Below are positions 23,902-32,989 of a stretch of DNA of 64,000 bases, piece by piece. The translations under genes were made by a program, and so were the position numbers. A model generated the notes under the pieces. That model was not told where the DNA came from. It ran no database searches and saw only the letters and a list, made by a program, of their open reading frames with translations. Source of the stretch: Levilactobacillus brevis ATCC 14869 = DSM 20054 (lineage in GTDB: Bacteria > Bacillota > Bacilli > Lactobacillales > Lactobacillaceae); contig NZ_AZCP01000005.1 in assembly GCF_001433855.1 (NCBI RefSeq), positions 1 to 64,000 on the forward strand. The letters are read 5' to 3'. Numbering within the stretch: position 1 is the stretch's first letter; every line of letters starts with the position of its first letter.

Positions 23902-24945
23902 TCAATGATGGTTTGACTCTATGGTCGTTGGTCGATGGGGCTTGAGTTGCACGTCGAAGACTTCTAAGAAGAAGGCAACCAGTGGCACGCCGACGATTAA
24001 TCCCCAAGCGCCGACGATTCTTTCACTAACGATTAATGTAATAAAGGTCACGAAAATAGGCAAGTTAGTCGCATTGGCCATGAGACGGGGATGAAGAAAG
24101 TAAGATTCAAACAAGTGAATTAAAATCACGAGAACTAACACCGCAGTCAAGCGCAGAATGCCACCACTGATAAAAGCGATAATGGTCAGTGGAATGAGCG
24201 AGATTAACACACCAGCAACCGGAATCAAGCCGAGAAAGAAAACCATAATTCCGAGAATTAAGAGGCTAGGCATGCCGATTAACCAAAGGCCAATCACCAT
24301 CAACACTGTATTGATGGAACAGATCATCAATTGGGTTTCGATAACCGTACCGAAAATAGTCACAAATTTCAGAATCAACTCACCCATGGGGACAAACAAA
24401 CGGGAAAAGCGGCTTTTGGTAAATGCATGAACGAAGTGGCGTAACTGGGTCTTCGTGAGATTGAAAATAAAGCTAAAGAAGAAGGCCAAAATAACGGTTT
24501 CCACACCAGAACTAAAGCGGGATAACTTAACAATGCCACTTGTAAATAAGGTTTTACCGTTGTTGATCACTGAGGCATTTTGAGTCAGATTTTTAATCCA
24601 TCTGGTCAGGGTGGTTTCTAATTGGGGATAGGTAGTGACCAGTTCCTTGAGCGTGTGTGGTAATCGGGAAACTTCCGTGACCAGTGGCGGGATGATTTGC
24701 GCAAATGCAGCTACTAGAATCCCTAAAAAGATCAGATACACTAACAGGGTCGCAATTAAATGGTGAACGTGAAGCCGGTGTTCAAGTCCCATAGTAGCCG
24801 CATTACCAAGATAGATGAAGATGATCGTGAACAGCGTTAAGGATAAGAAGGCCCGGGCGTTCCAGGCAAGGATGATGAGCAAGATTAGTGCAAAGTAATA
24901 AGCAGTTAATGGGCTTTGCCAAAATCGTTTCAGAGCAGATACCAT
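23902..24945 (-). CDS. AI-2E family transporter (PerM/YdbI-like membrane protein)
   Basis: 347 residues with eight predicted membrane helices arranged as in the AI-2E family: an N-terminal pair, a long soluble stretch (about residues 95-165), then helices with GVLISLIPLTIIAFISGG and LMANATNLPIFVTFITLIVSERIVGAWG. Members export autoinducer-2 or act as Na+/H+ antiporters, so the name does not prove a substrate. The ATG at 24945 follows GAGGGGG; the longer frame to 25038 crosses a hairpin and is rejected. Confidence 0.87.
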   Translation of the reverse strand: MVSALKRFWQSPLTAYYFALILLIILAWNARAFLSLTLFTIIFIYLGNAATMGLEHRLHVHHLIATLLVYLIFLGILVAAFAQIIPPLVTEVSRLPHTLKELVTTYPQLETTLTRWIKNLTQNASVINNGKTLFTSGIVKLSRFSSGVETVILAFFFSFIFNLTKTQLRHFVHAFTKSRFSRLFVPMGELILKFVTIFGTVIETQLMICSINTVLMVIGLWLIGMPSLLILGIMVFFLGLIPVAGVLISLIPLTIIAFISGGILRLTAVLVLVILIHLFESYFLHPRLMANATNLPIFVTFITLIVSERIVGAWGLIVGVPLVAFFLEVFDVQLKPHRPTTIESNHH

Positions 24946-25028
24946 GTTGTTATTCCCCCTCGAGATAAGTACTTTAAGCCTACACGCCACCAATGGGGAA
25001 TGCAACCAGCTACTGATGAGCAATACCA

Positions 25029-25067
25029 AACACCCCACTCGACAGTTAATTTGTCGAGTGGGGTGTT
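25029..25067 (-). terminator. Terminator between diguanylate cyclase and AI-2E gene
   Basis: A 17-base perfect stem (AACACCCCACTCGACA with its complement) and 7-base loop lie just beyond the cyclase stop. The T tract is short in both directions. Confidence 0.7.
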
Positions 25068-25083
25068 TGCGATAGGTCGTTAG

Positions 25084-26214
25084 TTATTGGATCGTGACGC
25101 GATCCCGGCCAGTTTGTTTGGAGTGGTATAAGTTACTATCTGCGCGATGGAAAATATCGACTCGCTGATCGTCGTCAGTACGAAGTTGGGTCACCCCAAC
25201 CGAAATACTAATCGAGATTTGATGACCATCATGAGAGAAGTGTGCCTCACGAACGCGCTGCGCGATAGAGTGAACTAAGGGCGCCGCCTGTTCGGTGGTA
25301 TAGCCAGTAAATAGAATCGTAAATTCTTCGCCACCAGTGCGGTAGAGGTGAAGGGTTTCATCGAGTTCACCAAGTTGCTTAGTCACTAATTGGGCGGTGT
25401 GGCTGAGAACGTAGTCACCGGCTAAATGCCCATAGGTATCATTTACTTGTTTGAAGTGGTCAATGTCAAACAACATAAGCGTTAGTGGCTGATTTGTTGT
25501 GCGACTGTGGGCAAATTGTTCTTCGAAATCATTTTTAAAAGCAAAGTAGTTATTAACGTGTGTCAATTCATCAAAGTTAGTGGTGTAGGTTAACTGGGCC
25601 AGAGTTGCGGCACCGGTCATAAGTGAATCAACGTAGAGGTACATCATACTTAACAATAGGAAGATGAATAGCATTTCCCACAGAATATTAGTCGTCGTGA
25701 GGTGAAAGCGAAAGCCGATAAGGGCCCACAAAATTGCTGATAAGATCAGTGATGGGATGATGAAGCGGAAATAGTCTGTCCAATGATCTTGTTTACGGGT
25801 GCGCATGGCCTTCATGACGTAAAATAAGGCGACGTAGACACCGGCATAAATCCAGGAGAGAGGGATCCCTAGCGTGCCATTAATGCCCATATAGATGAGA
25901 ATTGTACCAATCGTCTCCCACCAATGAATATCCATTAACAAGAAATAACTGACAAAAACGACCGCAAAAATTTTAAAATTGCTAAAAACCCAACTGTTAG
26001 CTGAGTCGCGAACTGAGAATTGGAGGCCAAATATGATCACAATCATATAGAGGAGGCCAAAGACATTCCGAACAGTTTCGGGGTCGGGATGGTAGCCGAA
26101 CTTTTGTAACAGGCGGACGATCCGGTTGGTTAAAAACCAATATAAGGTTAAGACCCCCAGTAAGAAAAAGAGACTTGTAATTGCGGGCGCCACGAACCAG
26201 TGTGACCAGGTCAT
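25084..26214 (-). CDS. Membrane-bound GGDEF diguanylate cyclase
   Basis: 376 residues. About six hydrophobic helices occupy residues 1-200 and the GGDEF domain about 205-375. Catalytic marks are present: FDIDHFKQVNDTYGHLAGD (metal Asp and substrate loop) and the active-site RTGGEEF near residue 310. The RxxD product-inhibition site normally five residues upstream is not seen. It is predicted to make cyclic di-GMP from two GTP in response to a membrane signal. TTGGAGGA precedes the ATG. An EAL gene lies just upstream on the same strand, separated by a terminator. Confidence 0.9.
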   Translation of the reverse strand: MTWSHWFVAPAITSLFFLLGVLTLYWFLTNRIVRLLQKFGYHPDPETVRNVFGLLYMIVIIFGLQFSVRDSANSWVFSNFKIFAVVFVSYFLLMDIHWWETIGTILIYMGINGTLGIPLSWIYAGVYVALFYVMKAMRTRKQDHWTDYFRFIIPSLILSAILWALIGFRFHLTTTNILWEMLFIFLLLSMMYLYVDSLMTGAATLAQLTYTTNFDELTHVNNYFAFKNDFEEQFAHSRTTNQPLTLMLFDIDHFKQVNDTYGHLAGDYVLSHTAQLVTKQLGELDETLHLYRTGGEEFTILFTGYTTEQAAPLVHSIAQRVREAHFSHDGHQISISISVGVTQLRTDDDQRVDIFHRADSNLYHSKQTGRDRVTIQ

Positions 26215-26340
26215 GGTTAGTTGTCCTCCAATCTGCTATAAGTTTCAATGTTAATTAGTCCATTAATTACATATTAATTCATTTATTTAACGACTGCTAT
26301 TAATATCATATCATATTAGTAAAAGTTAAAAAAATGCCCA

Positions 26341-26377
26341 AAAATAAGACAACGGCCACTGTCGTTGTCTTATTTTT
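26341..26377. terminator. Terminator between EAL and GGDEF genes
   Basis: AAAATAAGACAACG pairs perfectly with CGTTGTCTTATTTT across 8 bases. It works for the minus-strand EAL gene, so the GGDEF gene needs its own promoter in the AT-rich 26240-26340. Confidence 0.85.
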
Positions 26378-26391
26378 GAGATGAATGAGGA

Positions 26392-27039
26392 TTAAACCAA
26401 GCTAGGCTTGCCATAAAGGTAACCTTGATGGAGTGTAATGTGATTTTTCTTGGCCAATGCTTGATCTTTTTCATCTTCGACACCTTCGAGAATTAGGCGT
26501 AGCCGATAATCACGGGCAACCTGAGCCCAGAACGCTAGACTCGATGGGATTAAGGCCTCTTCACCGGTTTGCCGGAGATTTTGCATCGCGAATTTGATTT
26601 CATCGACGAACGGCAGCAGGTCGCGAATATTTTGATAAGTATTTGATCCAGTGCCAACATCATCGAGAACTAGATCAATCCCATACTGATGCACAGCAAG
26701 ACTGAAGGTCTTTATCTCTTCAAGCGAAGGTGCCTCGGTCAACTCAATGGTTAGAGCGGCTGGGGCAATCCGTTTTTTCAAAGCGATGATCGATCCTAGT
26801 GTCAGTGGATTTCGCAATTGCTGATTGTCAATGTTAAATGCTAAAACCTGATTATTGACAGCTGTATGCAATGAATTAGCGGTTTCCTCCAATAGTTTCG
26901 TTTGTTCTGGGATAGAGATATCTGTGAAGTGTTTAGGTAATACCCAGCAATCGTGCTGTTGTTTGCGTAAAAGTACTTCATAGCCAAAGACTCGGTGATT
27001 ATCTTGATTAATTTGTGGTTGAACAAAAAAATGATACAT
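26392..27039 (-). CDS. EAL-domain cyclic di-GMP phosphodiesterase
   Basis: A 215-residue stand-alone EAL domain. The residues needed for metal binding and hydrolysis all appear in order: GYEVLLR (EAL position), FNID, IELTEA, LVLDDVGTG, EIKFAM, LEGVED and HQGYLYGKP. So it should hydrolyse cyclic di-GMP, although EAL reads EVL and DDFG reads DDVG. It has no membrane or sensor domain. AAAGGAG precedes the ATG. It is the natural opposing partner of the GGDEF protein next door. Confidence 0.88.
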   Translation of the reverse strand: MYHFFVQPQINQDNHRVFGYEVLLRKQQHDCWVLPKHFTDISIPEQTKLLEETANSLHTAVNNQVLAFNIDNQQLRNPLTLGSIIALKKRIAPAALTIELTEAPSLEEIKTFSLAVHQYGIDLVLDDVGTGSNTYQNIRDLLPFVDEIKFAMQNLRQTGEEALIPSSLAFWAQVARDYRLRLILEGVEDEKDQALAKKNHITLHQGYLYGKPSLV

Positions 27040-27157
27040 AACCGTGTGCTCCTTTTAGTAGCTTTTTTTGCTGGTAAATCGGCTTGTTAGTTTACATCCA
27101 TTTTAACGCATTTTCGAAAAAGAACAACGCCTATATCGTTTATTCCGATGACGGACA

Positions 27158-27727
27158 TTAACTTTTAAGAAATCCACGAAGTCCGGTGAGATTTAAGGCC
27201 ACTATTTTTTGTTTCAGCTCAGCAGACGACATCTCAATTTGACCCGTAATGCGCAGCCGGAACAGGGTTAAGGTGCCGTCGATAAGAAAATTAGCGCAAA
27301 TCTTGGCATCGGCTTTGCTTAGGCCATAACCGAGTTGAAAGTTTTGAGTTAAACCGATGGCAACTTGGCGCTTAGCCCGCCGTGATACAAAGCTATAGTC
27401 GTCAGAGGTGAGGATAAAGGTGTAAAAGTCTGGGGCTTCTTCGAAAAAAGCCGACAGACGGTCGTACCAGAAGCCAGGTTCGACAGTTGAATATGTCGTT
27501 CCTGGGGTGGGAAACAATAGTTTTAAGAGTTTATCGGCAATTTCGTCAGCGAAACTGTAGGCCAAGTCGTCGATAGAGTCATAGTGCAAATAGAATGTCT
27601 TGCGATTGATATTAGCTTCATCGGTGAGTTGTTTAACGGTAATGTCATGGTAAGGATATTGTCGGGCAATTTTACGATAGGCCTGACGTAAGGCTGTTTT
27701 GGTACGTTGAACACGTCGATCGGTCAT
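27158..27727 (-). CDS. TetR/AcrR-family regulator next to YhgE protein
   Basis: 189 residues. The N-terminal helix-turn-helix is DITVKQLTDEANINRKTFYLHY (about residues 28-49), with the TetR_C-type helices behind it. AGGAGG precedes the ATG. It diverges from the YhgE/Pip gene; in lactobacilli such pairs are common, and the regulator presumably represses that gene. A hairpin (27743-27789) lies in the shared upstream region. Confidence 0.87.
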   Translation of the reverse strand: MTDRRVQRTKTALRQAYRKIARQYPYHDITVKQLTDEANINRKTFYLHYDSIDDLAYSFADEIADKLLKLLFPTPGTTYSTVEPGFWYDRLSAFFEEAPDFYTFILTSDDYSFVSRRAKRQVAIGLTQNFQLGYGLSKADAKICANFLIDGTLTLFRLRITGQIEMSSAELKQKIVALNLTGLRGFLKS

Positions 27728-27742
27728 CAGTTCCTCCTAGTT

Positions 27743-27795
27743 AGACCCCAAATGAGGCGAAAGTGTGGCTTAATCCTCAGGTTGGGTCTTTTTGT
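27743..27795 (+). other. Hairpin in tetR-yhgE intergenic region
   Basis: AGACCC...TGAGG pairs with CCTCA...GGGTCT with a 4x4 internal loop, followed on the plus strand by TCTTTTT. On the plus strand it looks like a terminator but no gene ends there; on the minus strand it lies in the tetR leader, directly before the SD. Function open. Confidence 0.4.
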
Positions 27796-27883
27796 TGTGG
27801 AAGTTCTCCGCCAAAATACGTATGCTGTATGACCGAATGAGGTTAAGTTGTTCACACTATAGCATAAACAAGGGGGAAGTGCG

Positions 27884-30679
27884 ATGATTAAAGCAGAATG
27901 GCGGTATTTAAAACAGCATAAGCTGCTAATGATTGTTTTATTTGTGATTATGTTGATCCCGTCGATATATGCAGTAACCTTTTTAAAGTCGATGTGGGAC
28001 CCTTATGGGAAACTATCAGATCTGCCGGTGGCTGTGGTGAACCATGACCACGCTGTAGATTATCAGGGGCAACACCTGGCAGCCGGGCAGACTCTGTCAA
28101 CCAATTTGCGACACTCTCAGGGGATGGATTTCAAAATTGTTGGTGCCCAAAGTGCCGCTCGGGGCCTCAAGGCGGGAAAATACTATATGATTGTGACGAT
28201 TCCACAAAACTTTTCGCACAACGCGACGACATTAATGACCAAACGGCCAAGTAAGATGGTATTACATTATGAAACGAGCGCCGGGCACAATTTTACTGCG
28301 GCTAAGATGACGGAAAGTGCCGCCAAAGCGGCCGCACAAAGCGTGGGTGAGCAGGTGACGAAGAGCTATGCACAAACGATGTTTACGTCAATCAAAAAGT
28401 TGGGAACGGGATTGACGACGGCAGCAAAGGGCAACCACCAGTTAGCACAGGGTAGCCGTCAACTGACGGTGGCGGATCAAAAGGTCGCCGGTGGTTTAAA
28501 GACGTTAGCAGCTAGTTCTGTCAAACTAACTAATGGTGAACAGACACTTACCGAGCACCTGCAAACGTATGTTACTGGCGTCAACCAAGCTCAAGCGGGA
28601 AGTCAGCAACTAACAACGGGGTTGGACCAACTGTTACAGAAGTCTCAGCAATTAATTGTGGGCAGCCAAAGACTGGCAACGGGGAGTCAACGGGTCAGCA
28701 AAGGCGTGGACGCCTATACGCAGGGAGCAGACCACGTGAACGTGGCTGCTGGTCAATTAGCCAGTGGGTCACAAACGGTCAGTACTGGGGCCCAACGGTA
28801 CGTTGCTGGTGTGACGAATGCCAATGCTGGTGCTCGGACGTTGAGTCAGCAGTTAGTTACACTGAATCAAAAGACGACTCAGTTAAATACCAATTTGAAC
28901 CAGGTGGCTGACCATAGTCAGTCGTTAAGTTCGGGTGTCGGACAATTGACGACCGGTAGCGCGGCACTGGCAGCGGGGTTGAAGAAGGTACAAACGACAT
29001 TTGGTGGCTCGGCCACGCAACAGGCGGCCTTAAAACATGCGGTTAGTCGCTTGGCAGAGAGTACGACAACCCAGGCCGCAGTTAAGCAGGATGCAGAAAA
29101 GTTAGAGACGGCCTTAACGACAATGACTAACGCTAAGACAACAGCTGAGTCGAGCTTGCACAGTCAACTAGCAGCGACTGCGGATAAGGCTGGATTAACG
29201 GCTAGTCAAAAGGCGGCAATGTTAAAGACGGCCGACACAGCCAGCAGCCAGAACGATCAATCTTTAAATGCGGTCCAACGGGCGGCCCAACAATTAAGCC
29301 AAGATCTGAGCGAACTGCCAGATAGTACGAATGTTGCGGCACTTTCAACCCAACTCACGATGGCCGCAAGTAAGCAGAATGAATTGGCGACGGCAATTGA
29401 TACTTTGACGATTAATGCAGACACGCTCAGCCAGCATTTAGCGACAGCCAATTCGGGGTTATCAGCACTGAACACGGGGTTGCAAACATTGGCGTCTAAG
29501 TCCACTCAGTTAACTAGTGGTGTCAGTCAATTAGCTGATGGGGCAGGAACTTTGGCTGCTGGAACGCAAGCGTTGCACACTAAGGGAAATTCTCTAACAG
29601 CTGGTACGACAAAGCTGGCTTCAGGAAGTAGCCAGTTAGCGACGGGAACCCAACAGTTAACAGCTAAAAATCAGCAGTTAACTAGTGGGGCAGCCCAAGT
29701 GACTGCGGGTCTGACGAAGTTAGCGCAACAGACGCCAGCGTTAAAACAAGGGGTTACAAAGCTGGATACCGGGGCGACTAAGCTGACAAGTGGCTTAACG
29801 ACCTTGGCGACTAATGGACCAAGGTTGACGTCGGGGATGCAAACCATTCTTGCTGGTAATCAGCAGGCAACGGCTGGCACACGGAAACTAGCAACTGGGG
29901 CCGAGTCAGTGACGACTGGCACAGCCAAAGTACAAACGGGTAATCAAAAATTAGCTACCTCACTTAAAAAGGCGGGGGATCGTGCGACGGTACATCCGTC
30001 TCAGCTAACTTACCGGCAGTTTGCTAAACCAACGACTACTAGCCATACGGAGCGCGACGATGCACCCAATAATGGCACGGGAATGGCACCATACATGGTG
30101 TCTGTCTCCCTCTTTGTGGGGGCTTTGGCCTTCAATATGATGTTTGATATGTATACACCACGGAAATATCCGCGAAGTGGGGTGGCTTGGTGGACAGGTA
30201 AGGCATCAATTATGGGGGCATTTGTTCTAGGCGAAGCGATACTGATTATCAGTCTTTTGGAATTAATTGATGGTCTGGCACCCGTTCATGCATGGGCAAC
30301 TTTCGTGATGATTTTGTGCACAGGAGCGGCCTTCATGGCAATTGTGTATTGGCTGAATTTGGTGTTAGGACGACCGGGGGCCTTTTTCGCCATGATCTTG
30401 ATGGTGTTACAGTTGGGTGGCTCGGCCGGTACTTACCCAATTCAGCTATCGAATGGCTTTTTTAACGCCATTCATCCCTGGTTGCCGATGACCTATTCTG
30501 TCAATGGATTACGGGAGACGCTGATGATTGGAAATACAGCGCTTCCTGAGATGGGCATATTGTTGGGGGTTACGGTGGCCTTTTCTGGATTGGCAGTTTT
30601 GTTTTATGCACGACGTCATGGTCGGATATCGGCGATGGATTTTACGGATAAGGTGCCGGGTACGCAGACTAAATCCTAA
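27884..30679 (+). CDS. YhgE/Pip domain membrane protein with long pseudo-repeat region
   Basis: 931 residues. The N-terminal part is the Pip segment: a membrane helix near residues 12-32, then KSMWDPYGKLSDLPVAVVNHD and a soluble domain. Residues about 180-715 consist of degenerate repeats of the type LTSGVSQLADGAGTLAAGT, probably a long extracellular helical stalk. Five or six helices from about residue 740 resemble an ABC-2 permease. Relatives are phage receptors (Lactococcus Pip) or partners of type VII-like secretion; the role here is unknown. The ATG follows AAGGGGGAA. It is divergent from a TetR regulator. Confidence 0.9.
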   Translation: MIKAEWRYLKQHKLLMIVLFVIMLIPSIYAVTFLKSMWDPYGKLSDLPVAVVNHDHAVDYQGQHLAAGQTLSTNLRHSQGMDFKIVGAQSAARGLKAGKYYMIVTIPQNFSHNATTLMTKRPSKMVLHYETSAGHNFTAAKMTESAAKAAAQSVGEQVTKSYAQTMFTSIKKLGTGLTTAAKGNHQLAQGSRQLTVADQKVAGGLKTLAASSVKLTNGEQTLTEHLQTYVTGVNQAQAGSQQLTTGLDQLLQKSQQLIVGSQRLATGSQRVSKGVDAYTQGADHVNVAAGQLASGSQTVSTGAQRYVAGVTNANAGARTLSQQLVTLNQKTTQLNTNLNQVADHSQSLSSGVGQLTTGSAALAAGLKKVQTTFGGSATQQAALKHAVSRLAESTTTQAAVKQDAEKLETALTTMTNAKTTAESSLHSQLAATADKAGLTASQKAAMLKTADTASSQNDQSLNAVQRAAQQLSQDLSELPDSTNVAALSTQLTMAASKQNELATAIDTLTINADTLSQHLATANSGLSALNTGLQTLASKSTQLTSGVSQLADGAGTLAAGTQALHTKGNSLTAGTTKLASGSSQLATGTQQLTAKNQQLTSGAAQVTAGLTKLAQQTPALKQGVTKLDTGATKLTSGLTTLATNGPRLTSGMQTILAGNQQATAGTRKLATGAESVTTGTAKVQTGNQKLATSLKKAGDRATVHPSQLTYRQFAKPTTTSHTERDDAPNNGTGMAPYMVSVSLFVGALAFNMMFDMYTPRKYPRSGVAWWTGKASIMGAFVLGEAILIISLLELIDGLAPVHAWATFVMILCTGAAFMAIVYWLNLVLGRPGAFFAMILMVLQLGGSAGTYPIQLSNGFFNAIHPWLPMTYSVNGLRETLMIGNTALPEMGILLGVTVAFSGLAVLFYARRHGRISAMDFTDKVPGTQTKS

Positions 30680-30724
30680 TTTAAGGGACCAGTAGACTGA
30701 ATGACACGGAAATAATTTGCAATA

Positions 30725-30773
30725 ATAAATAGGGTTTCCAAGAAGCTACCTAGTTCTTGGAAACCCTATTTAT
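30725..30773. terminator. Hairpin terminator between YhgE and metal-binding lipoprotein genes
   Basis: A 20-base perfect stem (for example AGGGTTTCCAAGAA with TTCTTGGAAACCCT) serving both converging genes; the T content is modest. Confidence 0.75.
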
Positions 30774-30818
30774 GGTATTAACCGATGTGGCAATATGTCA
30801 GCGAGGTCTTTCGCTGGG

Positions 30819-31733
30819 TTAGTGGGCCGCTTCTTGCTGAATCTTGGCAAGCTGGCGGTATTGAGATTGCATCCAACTCAAGTAGGTCTTACCTTTAGGT
30901 AGTGTTTCAGTAACGTTTAGGACGGGGACGTGATGTTGCTTGGCTAATTTGACCATAGTTGCGACAGTTTTGTCACTAGCTTGGGAGTTGTTTACGAAAA
31001 AGGCAATTCGGTGATTGATGATATCTTGGCGCATAGCTTTGATGGATTTAGGCGAAGGATCGGTGCCATTTTCAACGGCCATTTCAAAGCTAGAATTATT
31101 ACGCCGATAGCCGAGGGCCGTTAAGGCGTAGTCAAAAACAGGTTCGCTAACGTCAACTCGTTGTTGATGACTTCGCTGCTTGAGCGTCTTTATCTGTTGC
31201 TGTAAGGGGGCTAGGTGGCGAATATAAGCGGCAGCGTTTTTTTGATAAATCTGTTTGTACTTGGGGGCCTGTTTACCGAACTGAGTGGCAAGGGCATTAG
31301 CTAGAGCCGCCATTGTCTGTGGATCATACCAAAGATGCTCGTTGTCCCCAACTCTTTTCTTCATAACATCTTCACCGACACGCAAATTAGTGACGCCCTT
31401 ACGTCCAGAGCTCTTCACGAGCTTTTGCATCCAGGCGTCATAACCGATGCCGTTGGAAAGAACCACATTGGCCGTGGTGACAGCCTGTGCGTCTTTGGGG
31501 GTGGGGTCAAAGTCATGCGGATCAATGCTAGGACTCTTAATGATTGTCGTGACAGTACCGTGATCCCCAAGGACGGCTTGTGCCACTTCACCATAAAAGT
31601 CGAGACTGGCAACGACGTGGATTGGCTTTGCCTGACTAGTGGTAGCTTTCTTTTGGGACGAACAAGCGGCTAAGGTGCCACCGAGTGTGAACAAGACGAT
31701 TAACAAGGATAGCTTTTTCCAAAAAGATGACAT
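30819..31733 (-). CDS. Zinc/manganese ABC transporter substrate-binding lipoprotein
   Basis: 304 residues. A signal peptide with lipobox TLAAC (about residues 20-24) anchors it to the membrane. Cluster A-I folds bind the metal through residues expected in DPHDFDPTP, EHLWYDP, SEPVFDY and the C-terminal TETLPKG. There is no His-rich loop as in ZnuA. The ATP-binding and permease genes are not adjacent, so it must use components encoded elsewhere. GAGGAGAG precedes the ATG, and a Zur-type box lies directly upstream, favouring zinc. Confidence 0.88.
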   Translation of the reverse strand: MSSFWKKLSLLIVLFTLGGTLAACSSQKKATTSQAKPIHVVASLDFYGEVAQAVLGDHGTVTTIIKSPSIDPHDFDPTPKDAQAVTTANVVLSNGIGYDAWMQKLVKSSGRKGVTNLRVGEDVMKKRVGDNEHLWYDPQTMAALANALATQFGKQAPKYKQIYQKNAAAYIRHLAPLQQQIKTLKQRSHQQRVDVSEPVFDYALTALGYRRNNSSFEMAVENGTDPSPKSIKAMRQDIINHRIAFFVNNSQASDKTVATMVKLAKQHHVPVLNVTETLPKGKTYLSWMQSQYRQLAKIQQEAAH

Positions 31734-31748
31734 GATTTTCTCTCCTCA

Positions 31749-31777
31749 ATCTAAATAGTAATTATTACTATTTAGAT
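31749..31777. promoter_or_regulatory. Zur-like operator
   Basis: A 29-base perfect palindrome whose core AAATAGTAATTATTACTAT follows the Bacillus Zur pattern (AAATCGTAATNATTACGATTT) except for one symmetric base pair per half. It lies 16 bases before the ATG of the metal-binding lipoprotein. Zinc repression is inferred. Confidence 0.7.
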
Positions 31778-31827
31778 ATTATAGAAAAATTGTCAAATTG
31801 GCAAGGGGAATTTTTAATTTCGTGTAA

Positions 31828-31867
31828 ATAAAAACCAACCATTCGCAAAGGAATGGTTGGTTTTTAT
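31828..31867. terminator. Terminator of LCP gene
   Basis: A 17-base perfect stem (AAAAACCAACCATTC with its complement) and 6-base loop with flanking A/T tracts. Confidence 0.9.
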
Positions 31868-31873
31868 AGTTTA

Positions 31874-32989
31874 TTAGTAGCCGTAACCACTGTTATCACT
31901 GCTACCGTATGCGGTAGAACCAGTCGTGTCAGTATCAGCATCCGTTGTAAATTTAGTCGTATTGGCTAATTCCAATGTTTTACGAATATGATTGGACACT
32001 TTTTTAAGCTCACTAGTTGTTGGGACTTGGTAAGATAAGCCATCAATCATGGCATCTTGTCCTTGTAGTGTTTCTGACTTGATATGATGAGAAGCGTCTC
32101 CATATTTAGCCCGAATCTGCATCAGATCATCGAAGGTCAAATCAGTCTTCAAGTTACCATTGAGTGATTTGAGGATGGTTTGATAGCGTGTAATTGATGA
32201 TAAGCCAGCGGCCTTAACGACCATTTTCTGAAGGACCTGCCGTTGTCGCTTTTGCCGGCCATAATCACCTAACGGATCTTCGTGGCGCATCCGGGAGTAG
32301 GCGAGGGCTTGCTTGCCGTTCAAGTGAATCTTCTTACCCTTGGTGACATTAGCGGCACCATAATGGAAAGTCAGTGGTGGTGTAACATCGACACCACCAA
32401 CAGCATCTACCATTTTTTCCAAGCCACCCATATTCACGATGGCATAAAAGTCGATGGGAATATCTAGCAGATTCTCAACGGTCTTTACAGCCGTTTTCGA
32501 ACCGCCAATGGTGTAAGCCGCATTAATCTTTTGAACCGAAGCGTTGACACCAGAGCCAACCGTTACCCGTGTGTCCCGAGGGATACTAGTGAGATAGGCC
32601 GTTTCCTTTGTCGGATTGATGGTGGCAACCATCAAGGTGTCGGTTCGGCCGACATCAGAACGTCCTAAGGCCCCCGTATCAGTCCCCATTAACAGAATCG
32701 AGAAGGGTTTATTCTTCTTTAAGACCGCTGAGACATTACGACTTTTAGCTGCGTTAGAAGATTCATAGGTTTGACTGAACGTTTTTTTGGCCGAGTTCCA
32801 TGCTTGATACCCGTAAGCTAGGCCCCCGCCTAGCAATACGAGTAGGGCAATTACGATAGTCCACATCACGGGGCGATGGGGATGTACCTGTGGTGCTTTA
32901 TAGTGAGAGTTACGGTCGGCACGGCTGCTATAGACCTGTTCGAAATCTTCCGGTCGATGTTGCCGTCTTGTTTCGTTATCATTTGGCAT
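31874..32989 (-). CDS. LytR-CpsA-Psr (LCP) family cell-wall ligase
   Basis: 371 residues. A hydrophilic cytosolic N-terminus (about 45 residues) is followed by one membrane helix (MWTIVIALLVLLGGGLAYG), then the extracellular LCP domain with LLMGTDTGALGRSDVGRTDTL, TSIPRDTRV and YSRMRHEDPLGDYGRQKRQ. LCP proteins transfer teichoic acid or polysaccharide from lipid carrier to peptidoglycan. The ATG at 32989 is 7 bases after GAGGA; the ATG at 33025 overlaps a TATAAT (33029-33024) and has no SD. It is monocistronic. Confidence 0.9.
   Translation of the reverse strand: MPNDNETRRQHRPEDFEQVYSSRADRNSHYKAPQVHPHRPVMWTIVIALLVLLGGGLAYGYQAWNSAKKTFSQTYESSNAAKSRNVSAVLKKNKPFSILLMGTDTGALGRSDVGRTDTLMVATINPTKETAYLTSIPRDTRVTVGSGVNASVQKINAAYTIGGSKTAVKTVENLLDIPIDFYAIVNMGGLEKMVDAVGGVDVTPPLTFHYGAANVTKGKKIHLNGKQALAYSRMRHEDPLGDYGRQKRQRQVLQKMVVKAAGLSSITRYQTILKSLNGNLKTDLTFDDLMQIRAKYGDASHHIKSETLQGQDAMIDGLSYQVPTTSELKKVSNHIRKTLELANTTKFTTDADTDTTGSTAYGSSDNSGYGY

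Noticed and set aside
28400-30000. DNA-level tandem repeat in the YhgE gene
   Set aside because: The repeats are at protein level and degenerate; I saw no exact long DNA repeats, so it is annotated as a coiled or stalk domain instead.
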